Assembly: GCF_030815415.1 (NCBI RefSeq)
Contig: NZ_JAUSWW010000001.1
Span: 3,348,001-3,412,000 of the forward strand
DNA: 64,000 nt
Direction: 5' to 3'
From: Streptomyces canus
Lineage (GTDB): Bacteria; Actinomycetota; Actinomycetes; Streptomycetales; Streptomycetaceae
How positions within the stretch are numbered: the first letter of the stretch is position 1; the number at the start of each line of letters is the position of its first letter. The notes beneath the pieces are model-generated. The model did no database searches. It was given only the letters and a program-made list of their open reading frames with translations, and was not told the DNA's origin. Shown here piece after piece: positions 19,094 through 33,017 of the stretch. The position numbers and the translations under genes were made by a program.

Positions 19094-20608
19094 TCAGCCC
19101 TCGCTGACGCCCAGCTTCTCCAGGATCAGTTCCTTGACGCGGGCCGCGTCGGCCTGACCGCGGGTCGCCTTCATGACCGCGCCGACCAGGGCGCCGGCGG
19201 CGGCGACCTTGCCGCCGCGGATCTTGTCGGCGATGCCCGGGTTGCCGGCGATGGCCTCCTCGACGGCGGTGGTCAGCGCACCCTCGTCGGAGACGACCTT
19301 CAGACCGCGCTTGTCGACGACCTCGTCCGGGGTGCCTTCGCCCGCGAGGACGCCTTCGATGACCTGGCGGGCCAGCTTGTCGTTGAGGTCACCCTTGGCG
19401 ACGAGCTCGGTGACCCGGGCGACCTGCGCCGGGGTGATGGCCAGCTCGTCCAGCGACGTGCCCGACTCGTTGGCGCTGCGGGCGAGTTCGCCCATCCACC
19501 ACTTGCGGGCGGAGGCCGCGTCGGCACCGGCGTCGATCGTGGCGACGATCGGGTCCAGCGCACCGGCGTTGAGGATCGCCTGCATGTCGAGCGCCGAGAT
19601 GCCCCACTCCGCGACGAGGCGGTTGCGGCGGGCCAGCGGCAGCTCGGGCAGACCGGCGCGGATCTCCTCGACCCACTCGCGCGAGGGGGCCACCGGAACG
19701 AGGTCCGGCTCGGGGAAGTACCGGTAGTCCTCAGCCTCTTCCTTCACGCGGCCCGAGGTCGTCGACCCGGTGTCCTCGTGGAAGTGCCGGGTCTCCTGGA
19801 TGATCGTCGCGCCGCTGTTGAGTACGGCGGCATGCCGCTGGATCTCGAAGCGGGCGGCTCGCTCCACGGAACGCAGCGAGTTGACGTTCTTGGTCTCGCT
19901 GCGGGTGCCGAACTTCTCGCGGCCGTGCGGGCGCAGCGACAGGTTCACGTCGCAGCGCATCTGACCCTGCTCCATACGGGCCTCGGAGACACCGAGCGCC
20001 TTGATGAGCTCGCGCAGCTCGGCGACGTACGCCTTCGCGACCTCGGGAGCACGCTCGCCGGCGCCCTCGATCGGCTTGGTGACGATCTCGATGAGGGGGA
20101 TGCCGGCCCGGTTGTAGTCCAGCAGCGAGTGGGACGCGCCGTGGATGCGGCCGGTGGCACCGCCGACGTGCAGCGACTTGCCGGTGTCCTCCTCCATGTG
20201 GGCGCGCTCGATCTCCACACGGAAGGTCTCGCCGTCCTCCAGCTGGACGTCGAGGTAGCCGTTGAAGGCGATCGGCTCGTCGTACTGGGAGGTCTGGAAG
20301 TTCTTCGGCATGTCCGGATAGAAGTAGTTCTTCCGGGCGAAGCGGCACCACTCGGCGATCTCGCAGTTCAGCGCGAGGCCGATCCTGATCGCCGACTCGA
20401 CTCCGGTCGCGTTGACGACCGGGAGCGCGCCGGGCAGGCCGAGGCAGACGGGGCAGGTCTGCGTGTTGGCGTCCTGACCGAGTTCGGTCGAACAGCCGCA
20501 GAACATCTTGGTCTTGGTGCCGAGTTCGACATGGACCTCGAGGCCCATGACGGGGTCGTACGACGCGAGTGCGTCCTCGTACGACTCCAGGTCGGTCGTG
20601 GTGGTCAC
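19094..20608 (-). CDS. gatB: Aspartyl/glutamyl-tRNA amidotransferase subunit B
   Basis: GatB is the kinase-like subunit of GatCAB. It phosphorylates the misacylated Glu-tRNAGln or Asp-tRNAAsn and receives ammonia from GatA. The 504 residues include the family signature [20 protein letters not shown] near residue 20, [13 protein letters not shown] with the second zinc-type Cys pair, and the C-terminal tRNA-binding YqeY-like helical domain (about 360-504). The length is standard. GTG 20608 follows AGAGGGAAG. It is the last gene of gatC-gatA-orf-gatB, 15 nt after the small membrane gene. Confidence 0.97.
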   Translation of the reverse strand: MTTTTDLESYEDALASYDPVMGLEVHVELGTKTKMFCGCSTELGQDANTQTCPVCLGLPGALPVVNATGVESAIRIGLALNCEIAEWCRFARKNYFYPDMPKNFQTSQYDEPIAFNGYLDVQLEDGETFRVEIERAHMEEDTGKSLHVGGATGRIHGASHSLLDYNRAGIPLIEIVTKPIEGAGERAPEVAKAYVAELRELIKALGVSEARMEQGQMRCDVNLSLRPHGREKFGTRSETKNVNSLRSVERAARFEIQRHAAVLNSGATIIQETRHFHEDTGSTTSGRVKEEAEDYRYFPEPDLVPVAPSREWVEEIRAGLPELPLARRNRLVAEWGISALDMQAILNAGALDPIVATIDAGADAASARKWWMGELARSANESGTSLDELAITPAQVARVTELVAKGDLNDKLARQVIEGVLAGEGTPDEVVDKRGLKVVSDEGALTTAVEEAIAGNPGIADKIRGGKVAAAGALVGAVMKATRGQADAARVKELILEKLGVSEG

Positions 20609-20623
20609 GGTGAAACTTCCCTC

Positions 20624-20859
20624 TCAGCCCAGCAGGACGTCGTCGTCGCCCAGCCGCTTCAGCTCGCGGTAGAGGATGGCGAGGCCGGTGACGATGGCGA
20701 CGGCGGACACGGTGGCGTCGATGAGGACCAGGGTGTCCTTGTCGGCGCGGGCCTTCTTGAGCCGCTTGGCGACGCCGATCGCGCCGAACGCGGTCCCGGC
20801 GATGGACAGGTACGTGCCGGACCTGGACTTCTTGAAGCCCTTGGCCTTGGTCAGTGCGC

Positions 20860-20863
<4 letters not shown>
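20624..20863 (-). CDS. 79-residue membrane protein within the gat operon
   Basis: The small protein reads [20 protein letters not shown], then two likely membrane helices ([15 protein letters not shown] weakly, and [20 protein letters not shown] strongly), with a basic KKARADKD loop. GTG 20863 overlaps the gatA TGA by four bases (GTGA), and GAGGAGG lies 8 nt before it, so it is coupled to gatA. gatB follows 15 nt later. I do not recognise a family. Its fixed place between two amidotransferase subunits suggests cotranscription rather than proof of a shared function. Confidence 0.85.
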
Positions 20864-22362
<1,499 letters not shown>

Positions 22363-22367
22363 GGCGG

Positions 22368-22664
22368 TTAGTCCTCCCCCAGGATCTGCGGCACCTTGAA
22401 ACGCTGCTGCTCCTGGGCCGGGGCGCCGGAGAGCGCCTGCTCGGGGGTGAGCGACGGACGGACCTCGTCCGCCCGCATGACGTTCGTCAGCGGGAGCGGG
22501 TGCGAGGTCGGCGGTACGTCTTGGTCGGCGACCTCGCTGACGCGTGCGACCGCGCCGATGATGTCGTCCAGCTGTCCCGCGAAGTGCTCGAGCTCTTCGG
22601 GCTTCAGCTCCAGACGCGCCAGCCGTGCGAGGTGGGCGACCTCCTCGCGCGTGATGCCAGGCAT
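22368..22664 (-). CDS. gatC: Aspartyl/glutamyl-tRNA amidotransferase subunit C
   Basis: The 98-residue GatC wraps around GatA and helps assemble the GatCAB complex. The N-terminal helices [20 protein letters not shown] are the hallmark of the family, followed by the extended [18 protein letters not shown] strand. It is the first gene of the gat operon. Upstream lies a dispersed Streptomyces repeat and then the RmdB-like gene end, so the operon promoter is probably within 22665-22765. Confidence 0.96.
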   Translation of the reverse strand: MPGITREEVAHLARLARLELKPEELEHFAGQLDDIIGAVARVSEVADQDVPPTSHPLPLTNVMRADEVRPSLTPEQALSGAPAQEQQRFKVPQILGED

Positions 22665-22764
22665 GCAGCGATCCTCTGGGTGGGAGTGTGTGGTTTGGGG
22701 CCAATCCTATGGGGCGGCGCCCTGTGCCCGTGAAACGGTTTCCTCGCCCCCGGCCGGCGTCGGT

Positions 22765-22887
22765 GAATTCAGCCCCTCCGGCGTCTGAGGAGCGAGGGTC
22801 CAGCGGGCGGCGCCCCCTGGGAGCCGGGTCGAAGGCGCGGCAGCCCCTGGGGATGGGAACGGGTAGGGGCGGTGGGGGCGAAAATCG
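22765..22887. repeat. Dispersed Streptomyces intergenic repeat
   Basis: The stretch beginning GAATTCAGCCCCTCCGGCGT and continuing through GGGCGGCGCCCCCTGGG to GGTAGGGGCGGTGGGGGCGA matches, from memory, an intergenic sequence found in many copies in Streptomyces genomes. It is rich in self-complementary G/C tracts (for example GGGCGGCGCCCCC). It fills most of the gap between gatC and the RmdB-like gene. Its function is not established; a 3'-end or terminator role for the RmdB-like gene is plausible. Confidence 0.6.
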
Positions 22888-22892
22888 CCTGG

Positions 22893-25136
22893 CTACTCGT
22901 CGGCGGCAGCCGCCGGCAGGGCCGCCCGCGGGCGCTGCCATCCGCGTGCACCCCGGGCCCGCAGCCAGGCAGTGGCCTCCTCGGCCGGCATCGCCGCCGC
23001 GACCAGCCACCCCTGGACGGCGTCGCAGCCCAGGTCCCGCAGCCGCTCCCAGGTCTCGTCGTCCTCGACGCCCTCGGCGACCACGAGGAGGCCCAGCGAG
23101 TGAGCCAGGTCCACCGTGCACCGCACGATCTCGGCGTCCTCGGTGTCGATCGCCAGCCGCGCCACGAAGGAGCGGTCGATCTTCAGCTCGCTGACCGGCA
23201 GCCGACGCAGATGCACCAGCGACGAATAGCCCGTGCCGAAGTCGTCCAGCGACATCTTCACGCCGTGCCCGGTCAGCCCCGCGAGGGTGTCGGCGGCGCG
23301 CTGCGGGTCCTCCAGGAGCACGTGTTCGGTGATCTCCAGCTGGAGCGAGCCCGCGGGGACGCCGTGCCGGGCCAGCCGGGCGGCGACGGAGCCGGCGAAG
23401 CCGGGGGTGTGGACGTCGCGCGGGGAGACGTTGACCGCGACGGGCACGTACAGGCCCTGGGCGCGCCACCGGGCCACCTGGGCGAGCGCGGTGTCCAGGA
23501 CGTACTCCGTGAGGTGCGGCATCAGCCCCGACGACTCCGCGATGGCGATGAACTCGTCCGGCGGCACCTTCCCGCGCTCCGGGTGCACCCACCGGACGAG
23601 GGCCTCCAGGCCTGCCACCTGTCCGTCGAAGCGGACCTTGGGCTGGTAGTGCAGCTGGACCTCGTGCGCGTCCAGGGCCCGGCGCAGATCGCCCAGCAGT
23701 CCGAGCCGGTCGGGGGTGTTGGAGTCCCGCTTGGACTCGTAGACCTCGACGCCGGTACGGTCCCGCTTCGCCTGGTACATCGCCACGTCCGCCCGGCGCA
23801 GCAGCCCCTCGGCGTCCAGGGCGTGGTCGGGGAAGACGGCGACTCCGGCGCTGGCCTCCAGGACGAGGGTGAGCCCGTCGAGGTCGAGCGGGGAACTGAG
23901 GGCCGCGACGAGGTTGCGGGCGACCCGGGTCGCGGACGTCGTGGAGTCGGCGACGGGCAGTAAGACGGCGAACTCGTCACCGCCGAGCCGTGCGGCCTCC
24001 GCTCCGCGCGGCAGGGCCGCCTGCAGCCGGTCGGCTATCTGCAGGAGCAGCCGGTCGCCGGCCAGGTGGCCCAGGGTGTCGTTGACCGACCGGAAGCGGT
24101 CGAGGTCGATGAGCATCAGGGCGGCCCGGGCGCCGATGCGTTCGGCGTCGTCCAGGGCGGTCCAGATCCGTTCGAGGAGCCATTGCCGGTTGGGGAGCCC
24201 GGTCAGCGGGTCGCGCAGCTGCTCCTCCGCCCGGGCCCTGGCTATCCACAGGGTGGAGTCGAGGGCGATGAGCGGGATCGAGAAGAGCGGCAGCAGCACC
24301 GGTTTGGCGACGGCGACGACGCAGACCAGCGGTGCGATGCCGAGCAGCGCGACCGCGACCAGGCCTTGTCTGACGAGGGCGGTGCGGGCCACGGTGGGCA
24401 GTCCGCCGGTGCGCGGGGCGTGCAGGTACCACAGCAGGGTGCGGGTGACCGCGAGGTAGGCGGCCGCCACGAGGACCACCCCGGGGGCGGTGTAGAAGGT
24501 CCAGGTGTCGGGGTCCCAGGGGGTCTCGACGGACGGGACGCGTCCGAACGCGGCCAGCACCAGGGCGCCGGCGCCGATGCCGAGGATGTCCACCGCGCCG
24601 TGCAGGACGCCCTGTCGCCAGCGGTTCCGCCTGGCTATGCCGACCAGGACGACGACGGTGAGGCTGACCATCCCGGCGGGCACCCAGCCGTACAGCAGCA
24701 GCACGGCGAGGGTGAGGGCGGCGCCCGAGCCGGTGCCGCCCCACCAGCGCTCTCGGCCGAGCGCGACGAGGTGGCCGACGATGATGCCGGTCAGCAGGGC
24801 CAGGGACCAGCCGACGGTGCCGGACGGGAAGAGGGCGTGGCCTTCGGTGAAGGCCCGGTAGAAGCCGGCGCCGAGCACGAATCCGGCCGCCGCGACGACC
24901 CCGGTGGGCAGCGCGGGCCAGGACAGATGCCGCTCGGACCCGGAGCCCGGCAGCGCGGGGGTATGGTCGGCGAGCTGTACGGTGCTACGTCCGGCTGCCG
25001 AGGCGGAGTACGGTCCGAGGGCGCGCGCCTCCTCGCCCGGACGGTGTGCGGACCGCGTCGACCGCCGGCTCGCCCGCCAGGCGCCCGTCATCCGGCGCAG
25101 CCGTGAGTCCGGGGCGGCGCTCTCGGTCGGTTCCAT
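22893..25136 (-). CDS. rmdB: Membrane GGDEF-EAL cyclic-di-GMP enzyme, RmdB-like
   Basis: The 747-residue protein has about eight hydrophobic segments (residues 65-300), then GGDEF and EAL domains in tandem. The GGDEF motif (385-389) is intact, and so is every EAL landmark I can see: EALVRW near 510, [24 protein letters not shown] and AEGVE. It could therefore make and degrade c-di-GMP. Residue Leu392 is a TTA codon (23961-23963), implying dependence on the bldA tRNA. ATG 25136 has GAGAGGGA upstream and was preferred over a longer open frame. Position beside ligA matches what I recall as S. coelicolor RmdB (SCO5495), a developmental phosphodiesterase; the symbol rests on that. Confidence 0.9.
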   Translation of the reverse strand: MEPTESAAPDSRLRRMTGAWRASRRSTRSAHRPGEEARALGPYSASAAGRSTVQLADHTPALPGSGSERHLSWPALPTGVVAAAGFVLGAGFYRAFTEGHALFPSGTVGWSLALLTGIIVGHLVALGRERWWGGTGSGAALTLAVLLLYGWVPAGMVSLTVVVLVGIARRNRWRQGVLHGAVDILGIGAGALVLAAFGRVPSVETPWDPDTWTFYTAPGVVLVAAAYLAVTRTLLWYLHAPRTGGLPTVARTALVRQGLVAVALLGIAPLVCVVAVAKPVLLPLFSIPLIALDSTLWIARARAEEQLRDPLTGLPNRQWLLERIWTALDDAERIGARAALMLIDLDRFRSVNDTLGHLAGDRLLLQIADRLQAALPRGAEAARLGGDEFAVLLPVADSTTSATRVARNLVAALSSPLDLDGLTLVLEASAGVAVFPDHALDAEGLLRRADVAMYQAKRDRTGVEVYESKRDSNTPDRLGLLGDLRRALDAHEVQLHYQPKVRFDGQVAGLEALVRWVHPERGKVPPDEFIAIAESSGLMPHLTEYVLDTALAQVARWRAQGLYVPVAVNVSPRDVHTPGFAGSVAARLARHGVPAGSLQLEITEHVLLEDPQRAADTLAGLTGHGVKMSLDDFGTGYSSLVHLRRLPVSELKIDRSFVARLAIDTEDAEIVRCTVDLAHSLGLLVVAEGVEDDETWERLRDLGCDAVQGWLVAAAMPAEEATAWLRARGARGWQRPRAALPAAAADE

Positions 25137-25311
25137 TCCCGTCCCTCTCACAGCCGGCGGTGCCCACGCCACGCGGCCCGTTGCCCGACAAACCTTCGAC
25201 GGCGCCGCGTTGGAAAGCCCTTCCCCCTGCTCTGGAGGAGCAAGGGGATGCCCCGACCGCAGCTGGGCACGGCAGGCGCACCTCTCAACAGTAGGCCGCG
25301 GAAGGCTTCCA

Positions 25312-25338
25312 CGGGCAACGGTCGTCGACGGTTGCCCG
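25312..25338. terminator. Inverted repeat downstream of ligA
   Basis: CGGGCAAC (25312-25319) faces GTTGCCCG (25331-25338). It lies 91 nt beyond the ligA stop in the 292-nt gap before the RmdB-like gene. It may end ligA transcripts. No coding sequence is seen in this gap; it should also hold the promoter of the RmdB-like gene. Confidence 0.4.
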
Positions 25339-25428
25339 AATGCGCCCCGGCCACCCGTATGCATCTGGTATGCGCCGATCGGGTGGCCTTCAACCGCTGC
25401 TCCGTCCTACTCCTCGCCCGCTTCGCGC

Positions 25429-27636
<2,208 letters not shown>

Positions 27637-28635
27637 TTACTCTGGGTTGTCCGCGAGGGACCTCGCCGCCTGGGCACAGTGGGCGAGAGCCGCGCGCGCG
27701 TAACTCGGGGAGGCCCCCGCGAGCCCGCACGCCGGAGTGACCGTGACCGCCTCCGCGAGAAGCCCCGGATGCAGCCCCAACCTGCGCCACAGCGTCCTGA
27801 CACCCATGACGCTACCGGCCGGGTCCGACAATGCCGTGTCCGTGCCGGGTACGACACCGGCGAAGAGCCGGGCGCCGTCCTCCACCGCCTCACCGATCGC
27901 GTCGTCGTCACGCTCGGTGAGAAGACTGAAGTCGAAGGAGATCGCCGCCGCACCGGCCCGGCGCAGGAGGGCGAACGGGACGTCCGGTGCGCACGAGTGG
28001 ACCACGACGGGACCTTCCGCGTGAACCCCGACGACACCGCGGAGGGTCGACTCGACGACCTGCCGGTCGACGGCGCGGTGGGTGCGGTAGCCGCTGGCGG
28101 TCTTGACGTGCCCGCGGAGCACGGCCATGAGGGAGGGCTCGTCGAGCTGGAGGACGAGCTGGGCGCCGGGGATGCGGCGGCGCACTTCGGCGAGGTGCTC
28201 GCGCAGTCCCTCGGCGAGCGAAACGGCCAGATCCCGGCAGGCGCCGGGGTCACCCAGGGCGGACTCGCCGTTCCTCAGCTCCAGCGCGGCGGCGAGGGTC
28301 CAGGGACCGACGGCCTGCACCTTGAGCGGGCCCTCGTAGCCCTGGGTGAACTCCTCCAGGGCGTCCAGGTCTTCATTGAGCCAGGACCGGGCGCGCTTGG
28401 TGTCCCGGCCCGGCCGGTCCCCGATCCGCCACCCGCTGGGCTCGACGCGCGCGTACACCTCGACGAGCATCCCGGCGGTCCGCCCGATCATGTCCGCGCC
28501 GGGCCCGCGCGCGGGGAGCTCGGGCAGGAACGGGAAGTCCTCGAAGGAGCCGGTGGCCGTCCTGGCGGCCTCCCTGGCGTCGCCGCCGGGCAGGGAGCCC
28601 ACGCCGGTGGCGGGAGCGAAAGCGAAAGCGGTCAT
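27637..28635 (-). CDS. MetE-like (cobalamin-independent methionine synthase family) protein
   Basis: This 332-residue protein has the C-terminal (catalytic) barrel fold of cobalamin-independent methionine synthase only: GVGSLPGGD at the start, LQLDEPSL, VVHSCAPDVPFALL with the zinc-type His-x-Cys, and TPACGLAG with the second Cys. Full MetE is about 750 residues, so this is the short MetE-like class found next to ligA in actinobacteria. Its substrate is not established. ATG 28635 overlaps the SDR stop (ATGA), showing translational coupling. Confidence 0.92.
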   Translation of the reverse strand: MTAFAFAPATGVGSLPGGDAREAARTATGSFEDFPFLPELPARGPGADMIGRTAGMLVEVYARVEPSGWRIGDRPGRDTKRARSWLNEDLDALEEFTQGYEGPLKVQAVGPWTLAAALELRNGESALGDPGACRDLAVSLAEGLREHLAEVRRRIPGAQLVLQLDEPSLMAVLRGHVKTASGYRTHRAVDRQVVESTLRGVVGVHAEGPVVVHSCAPDVPFALLRRAGAAAISFDFSLLTERDDDAIGEAVEDGARLFAGVVPGTDTALSDPAGSVMGVRTLWRRLGLHPGLLAEAVTVTPACGLAGASPSYARAALAHCAQAARSLADNPE

Positions 28636-29321
28636 CGTCCCGGCCTCACCGTCAGGTCGTTGATCTCCGCGTCCCTGGGCAGGTCGATCGCCGTCAGGAT
28701 CGTCGTGGCGACCGACTCGGGGTCGATCCATGCCGAGGGGTCGTACTCCTTGCCCTCCTGCTGGTGGACCTTGGCCTGCATGGGGCTCGCCGTGCGGCCG
28801 GGGTACACGGAGGTGACGCGGACACCGTTGCCGTGTTCCTCCGCGCGCAGGGAGTCCGCCAGGGCCTTCAGGCCGTGCTTGGAGGCGGCGTACGCCGACC
28901 ACTCCGCGCTCGCCCGCAGGCCCGCGCCCGAGTTGACGAACACCACGTGCCCCCGCGCGGTGCGGAGTTGGGGCAGGAGGTGGCGGGTCAGCTCGGCGGG
29001 GGAGATCAGATTGACGTTCAGCTGGTGGCGCCAGGACTTGGGGGTCAGGTCGCCGACCGGCCCGAGGTCGACCACCCCCGCGATGTGCAGCAGGGAGTCG
29101 ATCCGGTCGGGGAGCGTCTGGTGGGAGAAGGCCCAGGACAGCTTGTCCGGGTCGGACAGGTCACCGACGAGTGTCCTCGACCCGGGGAACTCCGCCGCCA
29201 GCTCCTTCGCACGGCCCGCGTCGCGCGCGTGGAGCACGAGTTCGTCTCCGCGGGCGTGCAGACGGCGGGCCACCGCCGCGCCGATGCCGGAGCCCGCCCC
29301 GGTGATCACATGTGTAGCCAT
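28632..29321 (-). CDS. Short-chain dehydrogenase/reductase
   Basis: This 229-residue classical SDR has the cofactor motif TGAGSGIG (residues 7-14), an NVN-type structural motif (LNVNLISPAE) and the catalytic YAASK. Its size is typical. The substrate is unknown. It lies in the run methyltransferase, LOG-like, SDR, MetE-like, ligA, and overlaps the MetE-like gene by four bases, so it is cotranscribed. Confidence 0.94.
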   Translation of the reverse strand: MATHVITGAGSGIGAAVARRLHARGDELVLHARDAGRAKELAAEFPGSRTLVGDLSDPDKLSWAFSHQTLPDRIDSLLHIAGVVDLGPVGDLTPKSWRHQLNVNLISPAELTRHLLPQLRTARGHVVFVNSGAGLRASAEWSAYAASKHGLKALADSLRAEEHGNGVRVTSVYPGRTASPMQAKVHQQEGKEYDPSAWIDPESVATTILTAIDLPRDAEINDLTVRPGR

Positions 29322-29347
29322 GCCGCCATGCTCGCATCACCCGGGGG

Positions 29348-29887
29348 TCACCCGATGCCCTGGCTCTCCTCCAGGTACGCCAGCGCCCCCACCGGCTCCT
29401 CCGCGAAGAACACCAGGTCGGTCAGTGGACGCGGCAGGAAGCCCTCGTCGTCCATGCGCCGGAACTGCTCCTTGAGACCGTCGTAGAAGCCCGCGGTGTT
29501 CAGCAGGACCACCGGCTTGTCGGTGTGGCCGTGCTTCTTCAGCTCCAGGATCTCCGTCGCCTCGTCCAGCGTCCCCGTGCCGCCCACCATGATCACCACC
29601 GCGTCGGCCTTCTCCAGGAGCAGCTTCTTGCGCTCGGCGAGATCCTTCGCGATCACCATCTCGTCGACCCCGGGACGGACCTTGGCGGACAGGAACTCGA
29701 CCGAGACACCGACGAGCCGGCCGCCCGTCTCCTGCACCCCGTCCGCGACCACCTTCATCAGCCCGACGTCCGAACCGCCCCACACCAGTGTGTGGCCGCC
29801 CTTGCCGAGCAGCTCCGCGAACTCCCGCGCGGGGCGGGTGTAGCGCTCGTCGAGGTCGGCGGCGGAGAGGAAGACGCAGATGTTCAT
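29348..29887 (-). CDS. LOG-family TIGR00730 Rossmann-fold protein
   Basis: The 179-residue protein belongs to the LOG/lysine-decarboxylase-like family. Members include cytokinin riboside 5'-monophosphate phosphoribohydrolases. It has WGGSDVGLMKVVAD, the Arg-Lys site LAERKKLLLEKADA and a variant PGGxGT motif, VGGTGTLDEATE, in which Pro is replaced by Val. Nucleotide-phosphate hydrolysis is a reasonable expectation but the substrate is open. ATG 29887 overlaps the upstream methyltransferase stop (ATGA). Confidence 0.92.
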   Translation of the reverse strand: MNICVFLSAADLDERYTRPAREFAELLGKGGHTLVWGGSDVGLMKVVADGVQETGGRLVGVSVEFLSAKVRPGVDEMVIAKDLAERKKLLLEKADAVVIMVGGTGTLDEATEILELKKHGHTDKPVVLLNTAGFYDGLKEQFRRMDDEGFLPRPLTDLVFFAEEPVGALAYLEESQGIG

Positions 29888-30624
29888 GGGCCCACCGTAC
29901 GGGCCCGGTCCGACATCAGGGTGACGCGGATCTTCGACTGCCCTTGCGGCAGCCGCTCCCAGTCGTCCATGAAACGGGCCTTCAGGCCGTGGCGTGCGGC
30001 GATCGTGGTCAGGGTCCGCGTCCGGTAGGAGAAGTCCTCGTGCGGCACCTGGTGTTCGCGGCCCTCGGTGCGGTTGAAGGTGAAGTCGAAGTGGCCGCCG
30101 GGCGCCAGGATGCGCCCCACATGCGCGAGGCACTGCTCGACGACCTGCCGGGGCGAGTGCGAGAAGACGCTGTGCGCGTGGACGACGTCGAAGTGCCCCT
30201 CGGGCAGGAAGCCGAAGGTCAGGTCGCCGACGAGCGTCAGGTACGGCAGTTTGGACTGCAGTCCCTCGCGTACGAGGGTGCCCTGGGCGGCGAGCAGGAT
30301 GGCCGGGGAGATGTCGATGCCGTAGTAGTGGCCGGTGTCCAGGTGGTCGATCAACAGGCGTCCCGCGCGGAGGTTGCCGCAGCCGATCTCGAGCACGTGG
30401 TGCTCCGGGCGCAGGCCGTGGGCCAGCAGGTAGTCGAACTGCATCCGGCCGAGCTGTGCCCGGCGTTCGCGCGACGGGTCGTGCCCCACCGCCGCCTCGG
30501 GGCTGCGGGCCGTGTCGTCGGCCGTCACCGCGCGGTGGTACGCGATGTGCCCGGGGTACCGCAGGGCGTGACGGACCCGGTGGACGACGTTCTGGCGGTC
30601 TCCGGACGGATCTGCGGCTCCCAT
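29884..30624 (-). CDS. Class I SAM-dependent methyltransferase
   Basis: The 246-residue protein carries SAM motif I VLEIGCGNLRAGRLL (about residues 75-89), GHYYGIDISPAIL and FDVVHAHSVFSH, with ILAPGGHFDFTF as the post-motif. The N-terminal 65 residues are polar. The acceptor is unknown. GAGGAGG lies 7 nt before the ATG. It heads the minus-strand run that ends in ligA and is divergent from the DUF427 gene 77 nt away, so the promoter of the run should be within that gap. Confidence 0.92.
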   Translation of the reverse strand: MGAADPSGDRQNVVHRVRHALRYPGHIAYHRAVTADDTARSPEAAVGHDPSRERRAQLGRMQFDYLLAHGLRPEHHVLEIGCGNLRAGRLLIDHLDTGHYYGIDISPAILLAAQGTLVREGLQSKLPYLTLVGDLTFGFLPEGHFDVVHAHSVFSHSPRQVVEQCLAHVGRILAPGGHFDFTFNRTEGREHQVPHEDFSYRTRTLTTIAARHGLKARFMDDWERLPQGQSKIRVTLMSDRARTVGP

Positions 30625-30701
30625 GAGGACCTCCTCGGGAAGAACTCGAGGCCGGCGCGCGCTGCATCTTCCACATACGGCTACCCCAAGGAGGCCCCAC
30701 C

Positions 30702-31028
30702 GTGACCCAAGGGCACCGCATCACCGTCGAGAAAGGCACCGCACACGTCCGCGTCGTCCACGGCGACCAGGTCCTCGCGGAGACCGACCGGCCCCTCGTC
30801 CTGCGCGAGACAGGCTCTCCGGTGCGCTACTACATCCCTGCCGAGGACGTACGCCTGGACCTGCTGACCCCGTCGGACACCCGTACCGTCTGCCCCTTCA
30901 AGGGGACGGCCTCGTACTGGTCGCTGCCGGACGCGGCGGACCTGGTCTGGGCCTACCCCGATCCGAAGCCGGGCGTGGCCGAGATCAAGGACCACCTCTG
31001 CTTCTACGAGGTGGACGTCACCGATTAG
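30702..31028 (+). CDS. DUF427 domain protein
   Basis: This 108-residue single-domain DUF427 protein has the family core RPLVLRETGSPVRYYIPAED, CPFKGTASYWSL and the C-terminal HLCFYEV. The function of the family is not established. The GTG start has AAGGAGG 7 nt upstream. It is divergent from the methyltransferase operon and 29 nt before the alpha/beta hydrolase gene, with which it may be cotranscribed. Confidence 0.92.
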   Translation: MTQGHRITVEKGTAHVRVVHGDQVLAETDRPLVLRETGSPVRYYIPAEDVRLDLLTPSDTRTVCPFKGTASYWSLPDAADLVWAYPDPKPGVAEIKDHLCFYEVDVTD

Positions 31029-31057
31029 TCCGGCGGCCGGTGGCAGTCTTCACCGGC

Positions 31058-31840
31058 ATGGACAAGAAGATTCTTTCCCGCGACGGCACGCCCCTCGCCT
31101 ACGAAAGCACCGGACAGGGCCCTGCCGTGATCCTCGTGAGCGGGGCGATGTCGACGGGCGGCACGGTGGCTCCACTGGCCGTGCCGCTGTCGGACCGGTT
31201 CACGGTCCTCGTGTACGACCGCCGGGGCCGTGGCGAGAGCGGTGACACGGCGCCGTACGCGGTGGAGCGTGAGGTCGAGGACCTCGCCGCGCTGATCGGT
31301 GCGGCGGGCGGCGAGGCGTGTCTGCACGGGATCTCGTCGGGCGGGGCGCTGGTGCTCCGGGCGGCGGCGAGCGGGCTGCCGGTGCGCCGGGTCGCCGTGT
31401 ACGAGACGCCGTTCGCGGACTTCTCCGAGCACGGTGCGAAGCGGCGGGCCGAGTACACCGAGAACCTGACCGCCGCCCTGGCCCAGGGCCGGCGCGGGGA
31501 CGCGGTCGAGCTCTTCCTCCGGCTCGTCGAGATGCCCGACGAGATGATCCAGGGCGCCCGCCGGTCCCCCATGTGGCCCGGCATGGAGGCCGTCGCACCG
31601 AGTCTGGCCTACGACAATGCCGTCCTCGGCGACGGTCTGGTGCCCCGGGACCGGCTGGCCTCGGTCACCGTCCCCGTCCTGGCGGTCGCGGGAGGTGCGA
31701 GCCCCGAGTGGCTCCAGGAGGCCACCCGGGCGGTCGCGGAGGCGGTGCCGGAGGGGTCGTACCGGAATCTGGCGGGTCAGACCCACATGGTGGATCCGGA
31801 CGCCCTGGCTCCGGTGCTGGCCGACTACTTCACGCGGTAG
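31058..31840 (+). CDS. Alpha/beta hydrolase
   Basis: The 260-residue hydrolase has the oxyanion region [11 protein letters not shown], the strand YDRRGRGES, the nucleophile elbow GISSGGAL (G-x-S-x-G) and a C-terminal His in GQTHMVDPD. The substrate is unknown. ATG 31058 begins the natural N-terminus [17 protein letters not shown]; there is no good ribosome site, consistent with coupling to the DUF427 gene. The last 11 bp overlap the 3' end of the convergent mnmA. Confidence 0.92.
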   Translation: MDKKILSRDGTPLAYESTGQGPAVILVSGAMSTGGTVAPLAVPLSDRFTVLVYDRRGRGESGDTAPYAVEREVEDLAALIGAAGGEACLHGISSGGALVLRAAASGLPVRRVAVYETPFADFSEHGAKRRAEYTENLTAALAQGRRGDAVELFLRLVEMPDEMIQGARRSPMWPGMEAVAPSLAYDNAVLGDGLVPRDRLASVTVPVLAVAGGASPEWLQEATRAVAEAVPEGSYRNLAGQTHMVDPDALAPVLADYFTR

Positions 31841-32957
31841 CGCCCGCCCTCGCGCGCGTGGTCGTCGCGATCGTCGCCGAGCCGACCACGCGCGTGTCGT
31901 CGTACAGCACGATCGCCTGGCCGGGGGCCACGCCGCGGACGGGCTCGGTGAACGACACCCGCAGCTCGCCGTCCACCAGCTCCGCGGTCACCTGCGTCTC
32001 GCCGCCGTGCGCGCGGAGCTGGGCGGTGTAGGTGCCGGGGCCGGTCGGGGCGGTGCCGCACCAGCGGGGCTTGACGGCCGTCAGCGCGTCGACGTCCAGG
32101 GCGGCGGCCGGGCCGACCGTCACGGTGTTGTTCACCGGGGAGATGTCCAGGACGTAGCGCGGCTTGCCGTCGGCGGCCGGGGTGCCGATGCGCAGGCCCT
32201 TGCGCTGGCCGATGGTGAAGCCGTACGCGCCCTCGTGGGTGCCGATCTTCGCACCCGACTCGTCGACGATGTCGCCCTCCGCCTTGCCGAGGCGGTTCGC
32301 CAGGAAGCCCTGGGTGTCGCCGTCGGCGATGAAGCAGATGTCGTGGGAGTCGGGCTTCTTGGCGACCGCGAGGCCGCGGCGCTCGGCCTCCGCGCGGATC
32401 TCGTCCTTGGTCGTGACCGTGTCGCCGAGCGGGAAGAGCGCGTGGGCGAGCTGCTTCTCGTCGAGGACGCCGAGGACGTACGACTGGTCCTTCGCCATGT
32501 CGGAGGCGCGGTGCAGCTCGCGCGAGCCGTCCTGACGGACGATCACCTGGGCGTAGTGGCCGGTGCAGACCGCGTCGAAGCCCAGCGCGAGCGCCTTGTC
32601 GAGCAGGGCGGCGAACTTGATCTTCTCGTTGCAGCGCAGGCACGGGTTCGGGGTGCGCCCCGCCTCGTACTCGGCGACGAAGTCCTCGACCACGTCCTCG
32701 CGGAAGCGGTCGGCGAGGTCCCAGACGTAGAACGGGATGCCGATGACGTCCGCGGCGCGGCGGGCGTCGCGGGAGTCCTCGATGGTGCAACAGCCACGCG
32801 CGCCCGTGCGGAACGATTGGGGATTCGCCGAGAGGGCGAGGTGGACACCGGTCACGTCGTGGCCGGCTTCCGCGGCACGGGCGGCGGCGACGGCGGAGTC
32901 CACGCCGCCGGACATGGCGGCGAGGACGCGGAGGGGGCGCTGCGTGGAGTGAGTCAT
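31830..32957 (-). CDS. mnmA: tRNA-specific 2-thiouridylase
   Basis: MnmA activates U34 of Lys, Glu and Gln tRNAs with ATP and inserts sulfur to make 2-thiouridine. The 375 residues include the PP-loop SGGVDS (16-21), the catalytic Cys106 in NPCLRC and Cys208 in HDICFI. The length is standard. ATG 32957 follows GAAGAG. A cysteine desulfurase gene lies just beyond the intervening amidase gene on the same strand and is the likely sulfur donor. Confidence 0.97.
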   Translation of the reverse strand: MTHSTQRPLRVLAAMSGGVDSAVAAARAAEAGHDVTGVHLALSANPQSFRTGARGCCTIEDSRDARRAADVIGIPFYVWDLADRFREDVVEDFVAEYEAGRTPNPCLRCNEKIKFAALLDKALALGFDAVCTGHYAQVIVRQDGSRELHRASDMAKDQSYVLGVLDEKQLAHALFPLGDTVTTKDEIRAEAERRGLAVAKKPDSHDICFIADGDTQGFLANRLGKAEGDIVDESGAKIGTHEGAYGFTIGQRKGLRIGTPAADGKPRYVLDISPVNNTVTVGPAAALDVDALTAVKPRWCGTAPTGPGTYTAQLRAHGGETQVTAELVDGELRVSFTEPVRGVAPGQAIVLYDDTRVVGSATIATTTRARAGATA

Positions 32958-33017
32958 AACTCTTCAAGGGTACGGGGGCGCGGGAACCGGAGCCCACGAG
33001 TATCCGTTGACGATCAC

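Noticed and set aside
22363..23592. Upstream extension of gatA through gatC
   Set aside because: Chance open frame; gatA has a normal start at 22362 with a ribosome site, and gatC is real in another frame.
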